A DNA stretch of 64,000 bases, from NCBI RefSeq assembly GCF_001748365.1, contig NZ_BDHH01000003.1:166303-230302 (forward strand), written 5' to 3'. The stretch comes from Fusibacter sp. 3D3 (lineage in GTDB: Bacteria > Bacillota > Clostridia > Peptostreptococcales > Acidaminobacteraceae). The position numbers and the translations under genes were made by a program. The notes below the pieces were generated by a model. The model ran no database searches. It saw only the letters and a list, made by a program, of their open reading frames with translations, and had not been told where the DNA came from. This document shows, piece after piece, positions 54,681 through 63,317 of the stretch; the stretch's first letter is position 1, and every line of letters starts with the position of its first letter.

Positions 54681-55865
54681 ATGAGAGAAGCAGTTATTGT
54701 GGCAATGGGGCGGTCGCCAATTGGAAAGGCACCAAAAGGGAGCCTCAGCAAGACTCGACCAGAATCTATTGGTGCACAGGTTTTAAAAGGCGTTATTTCG
54801 AAAGTGCCTTCATTTGATTTAAAAGAGATAGATGATTTTATTGTAGGCTGTGCCTTTCCAGAAGGTGAGCAAGGCATTAATATTGCAAGAATTATCGGAT
54901 TAAAGGCTGGATTGCCTGATGATGTGCCAGCTCAAACGGTTAATCGATTCTGTTCATCAGGACTTCAAACCATTGCGACAGCAGCGAATAGCATTATCGC
55001 TGGACAAGCTGATTGCATTATGGCAGGTGGCATTGAAATGATGAGTGTAGTCCCAATTGGGGGCAATATGTACCACCCTGATCCAGAACTTATCGAGCTC
55101 AATCCATCGGCATATATCTCAATGGGGCTTACTGCGGAAAACGTATCAAAAGCTTATGATATCAGCCGAGCAGAACAAGATGCATTTGCCGCTGAAAGTC
55201 ATAAGAGAGCACTTGATGCAATTGAAGCCCACAAATTTGAGTCAGAAATTATTCCGATTGATGCCGAGCGCATGGGAAAAGATGAGAATGGAATGCCAGT
55301 GATCACATCTTTTAAATTTACAATGGATGAAGGTGTTAGAACTGATGTGACTGTTGAATCACTTTCAAAGCTCAAGACAATTTTTAAACAGGACGGGACT
55401 GTTACCGCGGGTAACGCATCACAAATGAGCGATGGCGCAGCTTTTGTGCTTCTTATGAGCAAAGAGAAAGCAACCGCGCTTGGCTTAAAACCCATTGCCA
55501 AGTTTGTCAGTTTTGCGGTGGCTGGTGTCGATCCAAAGATTATGGGCATCGGTCCTATTAAGGCGATTCCAAAAGCTTTAAAAATTGCAAATATAAAACT
55601 AGAATCCATTGAACTTATTGAACTCAATGAAGCTTTTGCATCACAGAGTTTAGCTTGTATTAAGACGTTAGGTCTCAATAAGGAAATTGTCAATGTCAAT
55701 GGTGGTGCCATTGCCCTGGGACATCCGCTCGGATGCACGGGAGCTTATCTTACCATTAAATTGTTGTCAGAGATGGAAAAAAGAAAGCAACAATACGGGT
55801 TGGTAAGCATGTGTATCGGCGGTGGCATGGGTGCAGCAGCAGTATTTGAAAGATTAGATGATTAG
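54681..55865 (+). CDS. Acetyl-CoA acyltransferase (thiolase, FadA-like)
   Basis: 394 residues from the ATG at 54681 (GGGAG 8 bases upstream; the GTG at 54672 overlaps it). Catalytic residues: C91 in NRFCSSGLQTI, H348 in ALGHPLGCTGA and C378 in SMCIGGGMGAA. It cleaves 3-ketoacyl-CoA with CoA. It starts 12 bases after fadN, the same pairing as fadN-fadA of Bacillus. Confidence 0.93.
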   Translation: MREAVIVAMGRSPIGKAPKGSLSKTRPESIGAQVLKGVISKVPSFDLKEIDDFIVGCAFPEGEQGINIARIIGLKAGLPDDVPAQTVNRFCSSGLQTIATAANSIIAGQADCIMAGGIEMMSVVPIGGNMYHPDPELIELNPSAYISMGLTAENVSKAYDISRAEQDAFAAESHKRALDAIEAHKFESEIIPIDAERMGKDENGMPVITSFKFTMDEGVRTDVTVESLSKLKTIFKQDGTVTAGNASQMSDGAAFVLLMSKEKATALGLKPIAKFVSFAVAGVDPKIMGIGPIKAIPKALKIANIKLESIELIELNEAFASQSLACIKTLGLNKEIVNVNGGAIALGHPLGCTGAYLTIKLLSEMEKRKQQYGLVSMCIGGGMGAAAVFERLDD

Positions 55866-55880
55866 AAGGAGGGGAAGATA

Positions 55881-56663
55881 ATGACATTTTCAAAAATTAG
55901 CTATGAAGTGAATGATTCAGTTGCAGTCATAGCACTCAATAGTCCTAAAAATCTCAATGCGTTTGACGAATTGATGATCGACGATGTTCTAACGGCACTG
56001 GAAAAGGCAGAGGCAGACGCGTCAATTCGCGTTGTCGTTATAAAAGGTAATGGTCCTGCTTTTAGTGCTGGTGGAGATATTGGCATGATGTACAAAGGAA
56101 TCAAGTCAGGAGACCTTGATTTGGAAAGCGGTGTTCAGAAGATTGCTCTTATTTCTGTAGCCATCAAGAAGTTTCCAAAACCCGTTATTGCTTCTGTGCA
56201 TAATGCTGTGGCAGGTGCCGCGTTTAATATTGCACTTGCTTGTGATTTCTGTATTGCAAGTGAGGATACTAAATTCATACAAGCATTTGTAAATATTGGA
56301 TTGATTCCAGATGCTGGAGGTCTTTATCTATTGGGCAGGGCAGTGGGCGTAAACCGTGCAATTCAATTGGGGATGACAGGCAAACCTGTACTTGCTAAAG
56401 AAGCACAAATGCTTGGTTTTGTAAGTGAAGTTTGTTCAAAAGAAGAACTGGAAGAGGCGACGGCAAAGATGGCGCAAAAAATTGCTTCAGGGCCAGCGCA
56501 ATCCTATAAGTATATGAAAGAACTTATTTATCAAAGTCAATTTGCTGATTTTGAATCATATATTAAAGCTGAAGTTATGGCACAAAGTGCTTGTAGCCAA
56601 TCTTCGGATTTCAAAGAAGGTGTTTCAGCATTTGTAGAAAAGCGAAAACCTTTATTTGGATAA
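55881..56663 (+). CDS. Enoyl-CoA hydratase/isomerase family protein
   Basis: 260 residues, crotonase fold: VVVIKGNGPAFSAGGDIGMM, then ASVHNAVAGAAFNIALACDFCIASEDTKF (oxyanion hole), then VNIGLIPDAGGLYLLGRAVG. The usual pair of glutamates is replaced: AFVNIGLIPDAGG has Asp at the second position and no Glu at the first, so it may be an isomerase or act on another acyl-CoA rather than a classic crotonase. AGGAGGGG precedes the ATG. Confidence 0.88.
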   Translation: MTFSKISYEVNDSVAVIALNSPKNLNAFDELMIDDVLTALEKAEADASIRVVVIKGNGPAFSAGGDIGMMYKGIKSGDLDLESGVQKIALISVAIKKFPKPVIASVHNAVAGAAFNIALACDFCIASEDTKFIQAFVNIGLIPDAGGLYLLGRAVGVNRAIQLGMTGKPVLAKEAQMLGFVSEVCSKEELEEATAKMAQKIASGPAQSYKYMKELIYQSQFADFESYIKAEVMAQSACSQSSDFKEGVSAFVEKRKPLFG

Positions 56664-56736
56664 TGAATTTGTCTTTTAAGGTGAGAAATAAGGGGAACAT
56701 TATTTGAAATCGTATAAAATTTTAGGAGGCTCTATT

Positions 56737-58023
56737 ATGAAATGGGAAGCAATATATCAAGAAAAATTAGTTTCTATTGAAAAAGCGGCATCTTTAATTG
56801 AATCGGGTGATACAGCATGGTTTGGAGCTTGTTCTTCAGCACCAATTCAACTTTTGGAAGCGATTGGAGATCGATATGAATCACTTGAAAATGTGGATCT
56901 GATCACAGCAATGGCACTTTATCCTTATAAATTTCTGAAGTCAAAAGACTATATCGGACATCTCAATTTTCACACGATATTCTATGGTGCTTTTGAAAGA
57001 CAATTTTATAAGACTGGCAATGTCAATGTTAACTCTATTCATCTTTCTAATATTGCAAGAACATTAAGAGAACATTATGAAGTGAATACGCTTTTGGCGG
57101 ATGTTTCTGAGCCTGATGAAGAAGGTTATATGTACTATGGTCCTATGGGTGTTGTTGTCAATGGTGAAGTGGCAGAGATGGCAACAAAAAAAATTGTTCA
57201 AGTCAATAAATTTCAACCTAAGGTTAAAGGTGTAAAGCATAGAATTCATGTGAGCGAAGTAGATTGCATTTGTGAATATGATCATGAATTACCAGTATTA
57301 CCTCAACCACCAATTTCAGACATTGATCGCAAAATAGCAGATTTGTTATTGCCTCATATACCGGATGGTGCGACCATACAAGTTGGATTGGGTGGTCTTG
57401 CAAACGCAGTGGGCTATGGGCTTGAAGGTAAGCAAAATTTATCAGTGCACACAGAAATGTTTACAGACTCAATGGTTTATCTCGCTAAAAAAGGCGTTAT
57501 AAGTGGCAAAATATTAGCAGCTTTCGGACTAGGAAGCACGGAACTTTATGATTTTGTTGGCGAAGGTAAAGTAGAACTTGCACCGATCAGTTATGTTAAC
57601 AATCCATTTGAGATTGGGAAGAATAAAGATTTTATCTCCATCAATGCCTGCTTGATGGTGGATTTGACAGGTCAAGTTTGCTCGGAATCTTTAGGGCATT
57701 TTCAATACAGTTCAACAGGTGGGCAATTGGATTATGTACGTGGTGCAAGTGTTTCAGAAGGTGGAAAAAGCTTTATTTGCCTACCTGCAACAGTCAATAA
57801 TAAAGATGGCAGTATTAAGTCTACAATTAGCTTAAATTTGCCAGATGGTGAAATTGTTACAACGCCAAGAGCAGATGTTATGTATGTGGTTACGGAATAT
57901 GGGATTGCTCATTTATATAATAAGCCGATTAGAGATCGTGTTCTTGCAATGATCAAGATTGCACATCCAGACTTTAGAGCGGGTTTATTAGACGAAGCAA
58001 AAACGGCAGGACTCTTGTCTTAA
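56737..58023 (+). CDS. Acetyl-CoA hydrolase/CoA-transferase family protein
   Basis: 428 residues from the ATG at 56737 (TTAGGAGG 7 bases upstream; the TTG at 56704 lacks a site). Class I CoA-transferase of the 4-hydroxybutyrate/butyrate CoA-transferase group: IQVGLGGLANAVGYGLEG, HTEMFTDSMVYLAKKGVISG (catalytic Glu in TEM), and GGQLDYVRGASVSEGGKSFICLPAT. It exchanges CoA between an acid and acetyl-CoA, activating the acid for the enzymes before it. Last gene of the unit. Confidence 0.9.
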   Translation: MKWEAIYQEKLVSIEKAASLIESGDTAWFGACSSAPIQLLEAIGDRYESLENVDLITAMALYPYKFLKSKDYIGHLNFHTIFYGAFERQFYKTGNVNVNSIHLSNIARTLREHYEVNTLLADVSEPDEEGYMYYGPMGVVVNGEVAEMATKKIVQVNKFQPKVKGVKHRIHVSEVDCICEYDHELPVLPQPPISDIDRKIADLLLPHIPDGATIQVGLGGLANAVGYGLEGKQNLSVHTEMFTDSMVYLAKKGVISGKILAAFGLGSTELYDFVGEGKVELAPISYVNNPFEIGKNKDFISINACLMVDLTGQVCSESLGHFQYSSTGGQLDYVRGASVSEGGKSFICLPATVNNKDGSIKSTISLNLPDGEIVTTPRADVMYVVTEYGIAHLYNKPIRDRVLAMIKIAHPDFRAGLLDEAKTAGLLS

Positions 58024-58079
58024 CAGGGGTTATAGGTCAAATTGATACCTTTTAATGGGTCGAGCAATGAGTCAAACAG

Positions 58080-58140
58080 TCAATCAATGGATAATGCTAC
58101 CTTTTTGGAAAGCACTTTCCATTGATTGTTAGTTTTTGTT
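58080..58140 (+). terminator. Inverted repeat after the CoA-transferase gene
   Basis: CAATCAATGG (58081-58090) and CCATTGATTG (58119-58128) are perfect complements, followed by GTTAGTTTTTG. An alternative hairpin TGGAAAG/CTTTCCA lies in its loop. Confidence 0.6.
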
Positions 58141-58179
58141 CCGCAAGGATCAGATGTGTTGAGATGTTGAGTGCGTTAG

Positions 58180-58200
58180 TGATACAATGATATTGTATCA
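58180..58200. promoter_or_regulatory. Palindrome before the sigma-54 activator gene
   Basis: TGATACAAT, GAT, ATTGTATCA: a perfect 9-base-arm palindrome 35 bases upstream of the start codon, probably an operator for autoregulation. It does not resemble the TGTGCC repeats before fadN. Confidence 0.55.
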
Positions 58201-58235
58201 AGTGTGAATACAAGATAAAGGTGCTGAGGTGAATC

Positions 58236-60185
58236 ATGAATGATTTGTTACGGGATAAATGGATGACATTGCATCAAGAAGAAAGTAACCGATTAGAACT
58301 GCGGGAAGAGTTGCAGATCATGTGGAAAGAAGATGATCAAAACCATATTGACTTTAAAAATGTATTGCCTCCAAAACTGGCTCCCTCTGCTTATCAAAAA
58401 TCAAAACAACATTCACGAAAATTGTATGTCTACGCCAATAGCGTTATCAAAAACTTGGAGAAAACATCTAAAAATGATCAGATAGGAGTTGCTATTTTTG
58501 ACAATGAGGGTTGTTTACTTAAACTGTATGGGAAAGGTAGTTTTTTAACATGGGCTCATGCACATCATATTGAAGTTGGGAGTATTTGGCGCTCTGACAA
58601 AATTGGCACTAATATTTTCTCACTTGGCTCAAAACTGAATAAGCGCACTTCACTTATTGGTCCTGAAAATTACCCGAAATTTCTATTGGATACAGCATGC
58701 TATTTGGCACATGTGGGGCTTGATAATGGTATAAAACTTGGAAGTGTTGTTGTGATGACGAGCTATGATGAGCGTAGTCCTTATTTATCTAATCTGGCTA
58801 TGACAATCTCTCGGCTCATTGAACTTCAGATGTTTTGGTTAGATATTACAGAAATTAGCACGGGCATAATTGAAGGATACGGCATTATTTCGTTAGATCA
58901 GTCAAATGGGGAAAATCGTATTTTGACCATGAGCAAAGAAGTTTTCCATATTTTAGGACTTAGAAGTAGGAGTGTCCATTATGAATTTCTCGAAGCGGTG
59001 ATCCCTGATTCTGATGAAAATAGTGAATTTTTTACCATTGTTAATGAAAAGAAAATAGTAAATGATATTAATATCCATCTTAATATCAATGGCATGCAAA
59101 TAGGGCTCACCATTAGTACTTATGCCTTTAAAGAAAATAAATTTCATATGGATGGTTTGATTATTGCAATCAATTCTATCAAACGCATTAATACACTTTT
59201 ATCAAAGTACTCTGTGAATACAGCAAGGATGACATTTAACGAAATATTAGGGAAGAGCGATGCATTTTTAACAACTATTGATAAATGTAAAGTTGCTTCA
59301 AAATCAAGTAGTCAAATTCTTTTGCTAGGGGAAAGCGGCGTAGGTAAAGATATTTTGGCACAGGCGATACACAATGAAAGTCATAGGCGCTTTCAGCCGT
59401 TTGTCGCATTGAATTGTGCTTCTTTTTCTAAAGAACTTATCAGCAGTGAGCTCTTTGGTTATGAAGAGGGTGCTTTTACAGGCGCTAAGAAAGGTGGTAA
59501 TATTGGAAAATTTGAAATGGCCAATCAAGGGACGCTTTTCTTAGATGAAATAGGGGATATGCCTTTAGATTTACAAGCATTTTTGCTCCGTGTCTTAGAA
59601 GAAAAAAGTTTTATGAAAATTGGTGGAAATACGCCTATAAATGTTGATGTTCACATTATTGCAGCGACGAATAAAGATTTAAAAAAATTAATTTGGCAAG
59701 GGCTATTTAGAGAGGATTTATTTTACCGCCTTGGGATTGTACGGATTCATATACCGCCGCTTAGACAGCGTTCGGGGGATGTAATCCTTTTGGCGACTTC
59801 TTTTATGGAACAAATATGCAAACGGCATCAAAGAGCTGAAATTAATTTGTCAGACTCAGCCAAGGCTTTTATCACATCTTATGATTGGCCAGGGAATGTC
59901 AGAGAACTTCAAAATATGCTAGAAGGCATCATTAGCACTCAGCGGAGTGATTTGATTACACGTGAGGATATTAATCGATATTTAGCCTTTGATGATGTTT
60001 TAGAACAACCCATGATTAGACCGAGTCGAGTAAGAGATGGCATGCATATCGTTGAGTCATGTGATATTGAGGAAGCCTTAAGGCTCTGTAATAATAATAG
60101 AACAAGGACTGCGGCCTATTTGGGCATATCAAGACGAACGTTCTATCGAAGGTTATCTGCATTGAATAAAAGTCAAAAAAAATAA
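58236..60185 (+). CDS. Sigma-54-dependent activator with N-terminal GAF/AcoR-type sensor
   Basis: 649 residues. A sensory N-terminus (about 80-200, with VAIFDNEGCLLKLYG and IGTNIFSLG) is AcoR-like, followed by a PAS-like segment (about 210-300). The AAA+ domain has Walker A GESGVGKD at about 365-372, GAFTGA at about 412-417, and GTLFLDEIGDMPLDLQ. A Fis-type helix-turn-helix closes it (NRTRTAAYLGISRRTFYRRL). It probably activates the fadN-thiolase operon just upstream when a CoA-acid substrate or carbon signal is present. Confidence 0.9.
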   Translation: MNDLLRDKWMTLHQEESNRLELREELQIMWKEDDQNHIDFKNVLPPKLAPSAYQKSKQHSRKLYVYANSVIKNLEKTSKNDQIGVAIFDNEGCLLKLYGKGSFLTWAHAHHIEVGSIWRSDKIGTNIFSLGSKLNKRTSLIGPENYPKFLLDTACYLAHVGLDNGIKLGSVVVMTSYDERSPYLSNLAMTISRLIELQMFWLDITEISTGIIEGYGIISLDQSNGENRILTMSKEVFHILGLRSRSVHYEFLEAVIPDSDENSEFFTIVNEKKIVNDINIHLNINGMQIGLTISTYAFKENKFHMDGLIIAINSIKRINTLLSKYSVNTARMTFNEILGKSDAFLTTIDKCKVASKSSSQILLLGESGVGKDILAQAIHNESHRRFQPFVALNCASFSKELISSELFGYEEGAFTGAKKGGNIGKFEMANQGTLFLDEIGDMPLDLQAFLLRVLEEKSFMKIGGNTPINVDVHIIAATNKDLKKLIWQGLFREDLFYRLGIVRIHIPPLRQRSGDVILLATSFMEQICKRHQRAEINLSDSAKAFITSYDWPGNVRELQNMLEGIISTQRSDLITREDINRYLAFDDVLEQPMIRPSRVRDGMHIVESCDIEEALRLCNNNRTRTAAYLGISRRTFYRRLSALNKSQKK

Positions 60186-60294
60186 AGTTTCAAGCAATTG
60201 ATAAGAATGCGGTTATACCGATTTTAGAATTTGACGATTATAGGAACGCACGAGCAAGAATAATTTGGGGATATATAAGGCTTCAAAATTTTGG

Positions 60295-60312
60295 TATAAT
60301 AAACTTGTATAC
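60295..60312 (+). promoter_or_regulatory. -10 and small palindrome before the GntR gene
   Basis: TATAAT at 60295-60300 and the palindrome TGTATACA at 60306-60313. Their position inside the longest open frame argues for the downstream start at 60355. Confidence 0.45.
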
Positions 60313-60354
60313 ACTCTTTGCAACAATACATTCAACATAAAGGTGGTGCAAGTT

Positions 60355-61047
60355 TTGTTTCAACCTGTAAAGACTAAAAAAATATATGAAATGATCATAG
60401 AGCAAATTCAAGCGATGATCCTATCTGGAAAATTGAAAACTGGAGACAAATTACCCTCAGAACGCGTTCTAGCGGAACAATTCAGTGCATCTCGTGCGTC
60501 TATCAGGGAAGCAATTAGAAGCCTTGAAATACTTGGCGTTGTGGAATGCCGTCAAGGCGGTGGCAATTTTATAGGAGACTATAAAAGATCAAACTGGATT
60601 GAGCCAATATCGCTGATGTTTAAGTTAGGTGGCGGTAATTTTGACGAAATACTGGAGATTCGAACGGTTATAGAAGTAGAAGCCGCACGTCTTGCGGCGA
60701 TAAGAATCACAGAAGAGCAAAAAGTAGCTTTCATCGCACTGATAGAAGCCTTCAAATCAGCAACATCAGAAGAAGAACTCTCCCAATTGGACCAACAATT
60801 TCACATTATAATAGCGGAAGCCTCTCATAATGTTCTAATCGATACTATGATGCGTGCGATTCAGGCTATATTGAAGAACTTTATAGAAGAAGCGCGACAC
60901 TCTATAAATGTTTGGGATCAAGATTCTGGCGTGCTGTTGCTTCAACATTGTAAAATAGAGGAAGCCATCATAGCGGGTAGGAGTGAAGAGGCTGCCTTAA
61001 ATATGAAAGAACATTTTGCGATGGTGGTTCGAAGTCGATCTCAATAA
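60355..61047 (+). CDS. lctA: GntR/FadR-subfamily regulator of lactate use (LctA/LldR-like)
   Basis: 230 residues from the TTG at 60355, which has AGGTGGTG 6 bases upstream and gives the usual short N-terminus (FQPVKTKKIYEMIIEQIQ). Winged helix with GDKLPSERVLAEQFSASRASIREAIRSLEILG, then a FadR/FCD all-helical effector domain with EARTVIEVEAARLAA-type metal/ligand residues (EIRTVIEVEAARLAAIR) and DQQFHIIIAEASHN. It stands beside the lctBCD genes, as in Acetobacterium, where the equivalent regulator controls lactate oxidation. Confidence 0.85.
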   Translation: MFQPVKTKKIYEMIIEQIQAMILSGKLKTGDKLPSERVLAEQFSASRASIREAIRSLEILGVVECRQGGGNFIGDYKRSNWIEPISLMFKLGGGNFDEILEIRTVIEVEAARLAAIRITEEQKVAFIALIEAFKSATSEEELSQLDQQFHIIIAEASHNVLIDTMMRAIQAILKNFIEEARHSINVWDQDSGVLLLQHCKIEEAIIAGRSEEAALNMKEHFAMVVRSRSQ

Positions 61048-61105
61048 CAAGGCCCCATAATTTACTATCATGATTCAATATCAAAATTTAATATCAAAAA
61101 AGCGT

Positions 61106-61153
61106 AGGAGCTTTTACAAATCTAGTCCTCTAGAAGCGTAAAGGCTCCTTTTA
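61106..61153 (+). terminator. Terminator after the GntR gene
   Basis: AGGAGCTTTTAC (61106-61117) pairs with GTAAAGGCTCCT (61138-61149) with one T-G wobble, ending in TTTTA. Confidence 0.8.
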
Positions 61154-61225
61154 TGATGTAAAAAATATGTGAATATTTAAATAATTATAGAAAAATAAGA
61201 TGGGAAATGCTATCATTTATTAAAG

Positions 61226-61236
61226 TGGTAAGACCA
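61226..61236. promoter_or_regulatory. FadR/LldR-type operator before the lct operon
   Basis: TGGTAAGACCA, a perfect TGGT-N3-ACCA palindrome that fits TNGTNNNACNA, the operator consensus of FadR-subfamily GntR regulators. It lies about 90 bases before lctB. Confidence 0.7.
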
Positions 61237-61325
61237 GCAGACCATAAGACCGAATATGTTTTGTTGAAATAATTTGCGAAGGATCAATATCTAAATTGAA
61301 AATCCATATTCAAAGGAGAGGCGTT

Positions 61326-62114
61326 ATGGAAATATTAGTGTGTATCAAACAAGTTCCAGGAACCACACAGGTAGAAATTGACGCAGTAACGGGTGTCTTA
61401 AAACGCGATGGTGTCGCATCCAAAATGAATCCATATGACTTGTATGCACTTGAAAGTGCAATGATCTTAAAAGAAAAGTATGGTGCAACCGTGAACGTAA
61501 TGACCATGGGACCAGCACAAGCAGAGCGGATCATCAAGGAAGCCTTTATGATGGGGGCAGATCGTGGTGCGATTCTAAGTGATCGAAAATTTGCGGGATC
61601 GGATGTCTGGGCTACCGCATATACATTAGCTCAAGGGACTCGAAAATTCTGTAAACCAGATGTAATTATATGCGGCAAGATGACAACAGATGGTGATACT
61701 GCACAGGTGGGACCAGAAATGGCAGAATTCTTAGACATGCCACACATCGCCAATGTCCTGAAGATTATTGAAGTGACGGATGCCCATATTACCGTGGAAA
61801 TGGATATGCCACAGACTGTTGAAGTGGCTAGAGTCAAGTTCCCGTGTCTCATAACAGTGGAAAAAGGTATTTTTCAACCCAGACTGCCATCTTATAAATT
61901 GAAAAAGGCAACAGCCCATTTCAACATTCAATATTTTGCATTAAAAGATCTAGAAGATCAAGATGAAATGAAGTATGGCCTAAATGGTTCGCCGACTCAA
62001 GTGAAGCGCATATTTCCACCAATAGGAAATGATGCACATGAGATTTGGGAAGGGAATAGTGATATTTTAACCCATCAAATATTTGAATCGTTAATGCGAT
62101 CAAAGTTTATTTAG
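61326..62114 (+). CDS. lctB: LctB, electron-transfer flavoprotein beta subunit
   Basis: 262 residues from the ATG at 61326 (AAAGGAGAGG upstream). EtfB fold: ILVCIKQVPGTTQVEIDAVTGVLKRDGV, then NPYDLYALESAMILKEKYG, VNVMTMGP and CGKMTTDGDTAQVGPEMAEFL. With LctC it carries electrons for the FAD-dependent lactate dehydrogenase. In Acetobacterium this complex confurcates electrons from lactate and reduced ferredoxin to NAD+. Confidence 0.93.
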   Translation: MEILVCIKQVPGTTQVEIDAVTGVLKRDGVASKMNPYDLYALESAMILKEKYGATVNVMTMGPAQAERIIKEAFMMGADRGAILSDRKFAGSDVWATAYTLAQGTRKFCKPDVIICGKMTTDGDTAQVGPEMAEFLDMPHIANVLKIIEVTDAHITVEMDMPQTVEVARVKFPCLITVEKGIFQPRLPSYKLKKATAHFNIQYFALKDLEDQDEMKYGLNGSPTQVKRIFPPIGNDAHEIWEGNSDILTHQIFESLMRSKFI

Positions 62115-62123
62115 GAGGACAAG

Positions 62124-63308
62124 ATGGCGAAAATTCTTATTCACGATGAATATGTGAAATCACCAGATAAACTGATAAAATTATGTCCCTTTAATGCAAT
62201 TGAATACATGGATTCTAAGTTAAGCATTAACAGTGGCTGTAAAATGTGCAAGCTCTGTGTGAAGCAAGCACCAGAAATCTTTGAGTTTGTTGAAGCGCAA
62301 ATAAGGGGCATTCATAAAGAGGAATGGAAAGGCGTTGCCGTTTATATGGACCATGTTGAAGGCAATATCCACCCAGTATCATTTGAGCTCATTGGCAAAG
62401 CAAGAGCACTAGCGGAGAAAATCAATCACCCAGTCCATGCGGTGCTTATGGGCAGTCATATGGAGCACGCTGCAGAACAAATCTTAAAATATGGTGTGGA
62501 TGAAGTGTTTTTATACGATGATGTGGCACTTGAAAACTTTCGAATTGAACCCTATGCAGCTTGTTTTGAAGATTACATTTTAGCACATAAGCCGAGCATT
62601 GTCCTTGTGGGTGGAACAACTATCGGAAGATCACTGGCACCTAGGCTTGCAGCACGGTTTAGAACAGGGCTCACAGCGGATTGTACTTTTTTAGACGTTC
62701 AAGAGAATACGGATTTAGATCAAATTAGACCTGCTTTTGGAGGTAATATCATGGCACATATTCACACGCCCAATCATAGACCCCAATTTGCAACGGTGAG
62801 ATATAAAATTTTCGATGCACCAGAAATGATTAAAACGCCTTTTGGAAAAATTACAAAGTGTACTTTGGACCAAAGTTTATTGAAGTCTCAGATTGATGTA
62901 CTTGAAGTTCACGCTAAAGAAAAATCAGAGAGTATTGAAGATGCTGAAGTGATTGTCGTTGTAGGCTCTGCTTTTAAAAAGAAAGAAGATCTCAATATGG
63001 CCTTTAAACTGGCGGATCTTCTGGATGCCAGAGTGGCAAGTACGAGACCTTTGATCGAAAAAGGCTGGATGGATGCCAAACTTCAAATCGGTCTCAGCGG
63101 GCGTACCGTGAGACCTAAACTCATTATCACTTGTGGTGTTTCTGGCTCTGTTCAGTTCGTGGCTGGCATGAAGGGTGCAGATCAAATAATGGCGATCAAT
63201 ATAGATAAAGAAGCTTCTATATTTAATACGGCACACTATGCCATCGTAGGGGATATTTATGAAGTACTTCCAAAACTTATTGAGCGCATTGAAAACGAGA
63301 GAGCGTAG
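62124..63308 (+). CDS. lctC: LctC, electron-transfer flavoprotein alpha subunit with N-terminal ferredoxin domain
   Basis: 394 residues. The first 65 residues form a ferredoxin-like domain with cysteines in KLCPFNAI and SGCKMCKLCVKQAPE, as in bifurcating Etf alpha subunits. Then comes the EtfA core (HPVHAVLMGSHMEHAAEQIL, VLVGGTTIGRSLAPRLAARFRTGLTADCT) and the C-terminal FAD domain with GLSGRTVRPKLIITCGVSGSVQFVAGM and AINIDKEASIFNTAHYAIVGD. It starts 9 bases after lctB. Confidence 0.93.
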   Translation: MAKILIHDEYVKSPDKLIKLCPFNAIEYMDSKLSINSGCKMCKLCVKQAPEIFEFVEAQIRGIHKEEWKGVAVYMDHVEGNIHPVSFELIGKARALAEKINHPVHAVLMGSHMEHAAEQILKYGVDEVFLYDDVALENFRIEPYAACFEDYILAHKPSIVLVGGTTIGRSLAPRLAARFRTGLTADCTFLDVQENTDLDQIRPAFGGNIMAHIHTPNHRPQFATVRYKIFDAPEMIKTPFGKITKCTLDQSLLKSQIDVLEVHAKEKSESIEDAEVIVVVGSAFKKKEDLNMAFKLADLLDARVASTRPLIEKGWMDAKLQIGLSGRTVRPKLIITCGVSGSVQFVAGMKGADQIMAINIDKEASIFNTAHYAIVGDIYEVLPKLIERIENERA

Positions 63309-63317
63309 GAGGTTGAG

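Noticed and set aside
55199-55738. 179-codon leftward open frame inside the thiolase gene
   Set aside because: A mirror of thiolase codon structure; rich in Ser/Ala/Ile with no domain and no ribosome site.
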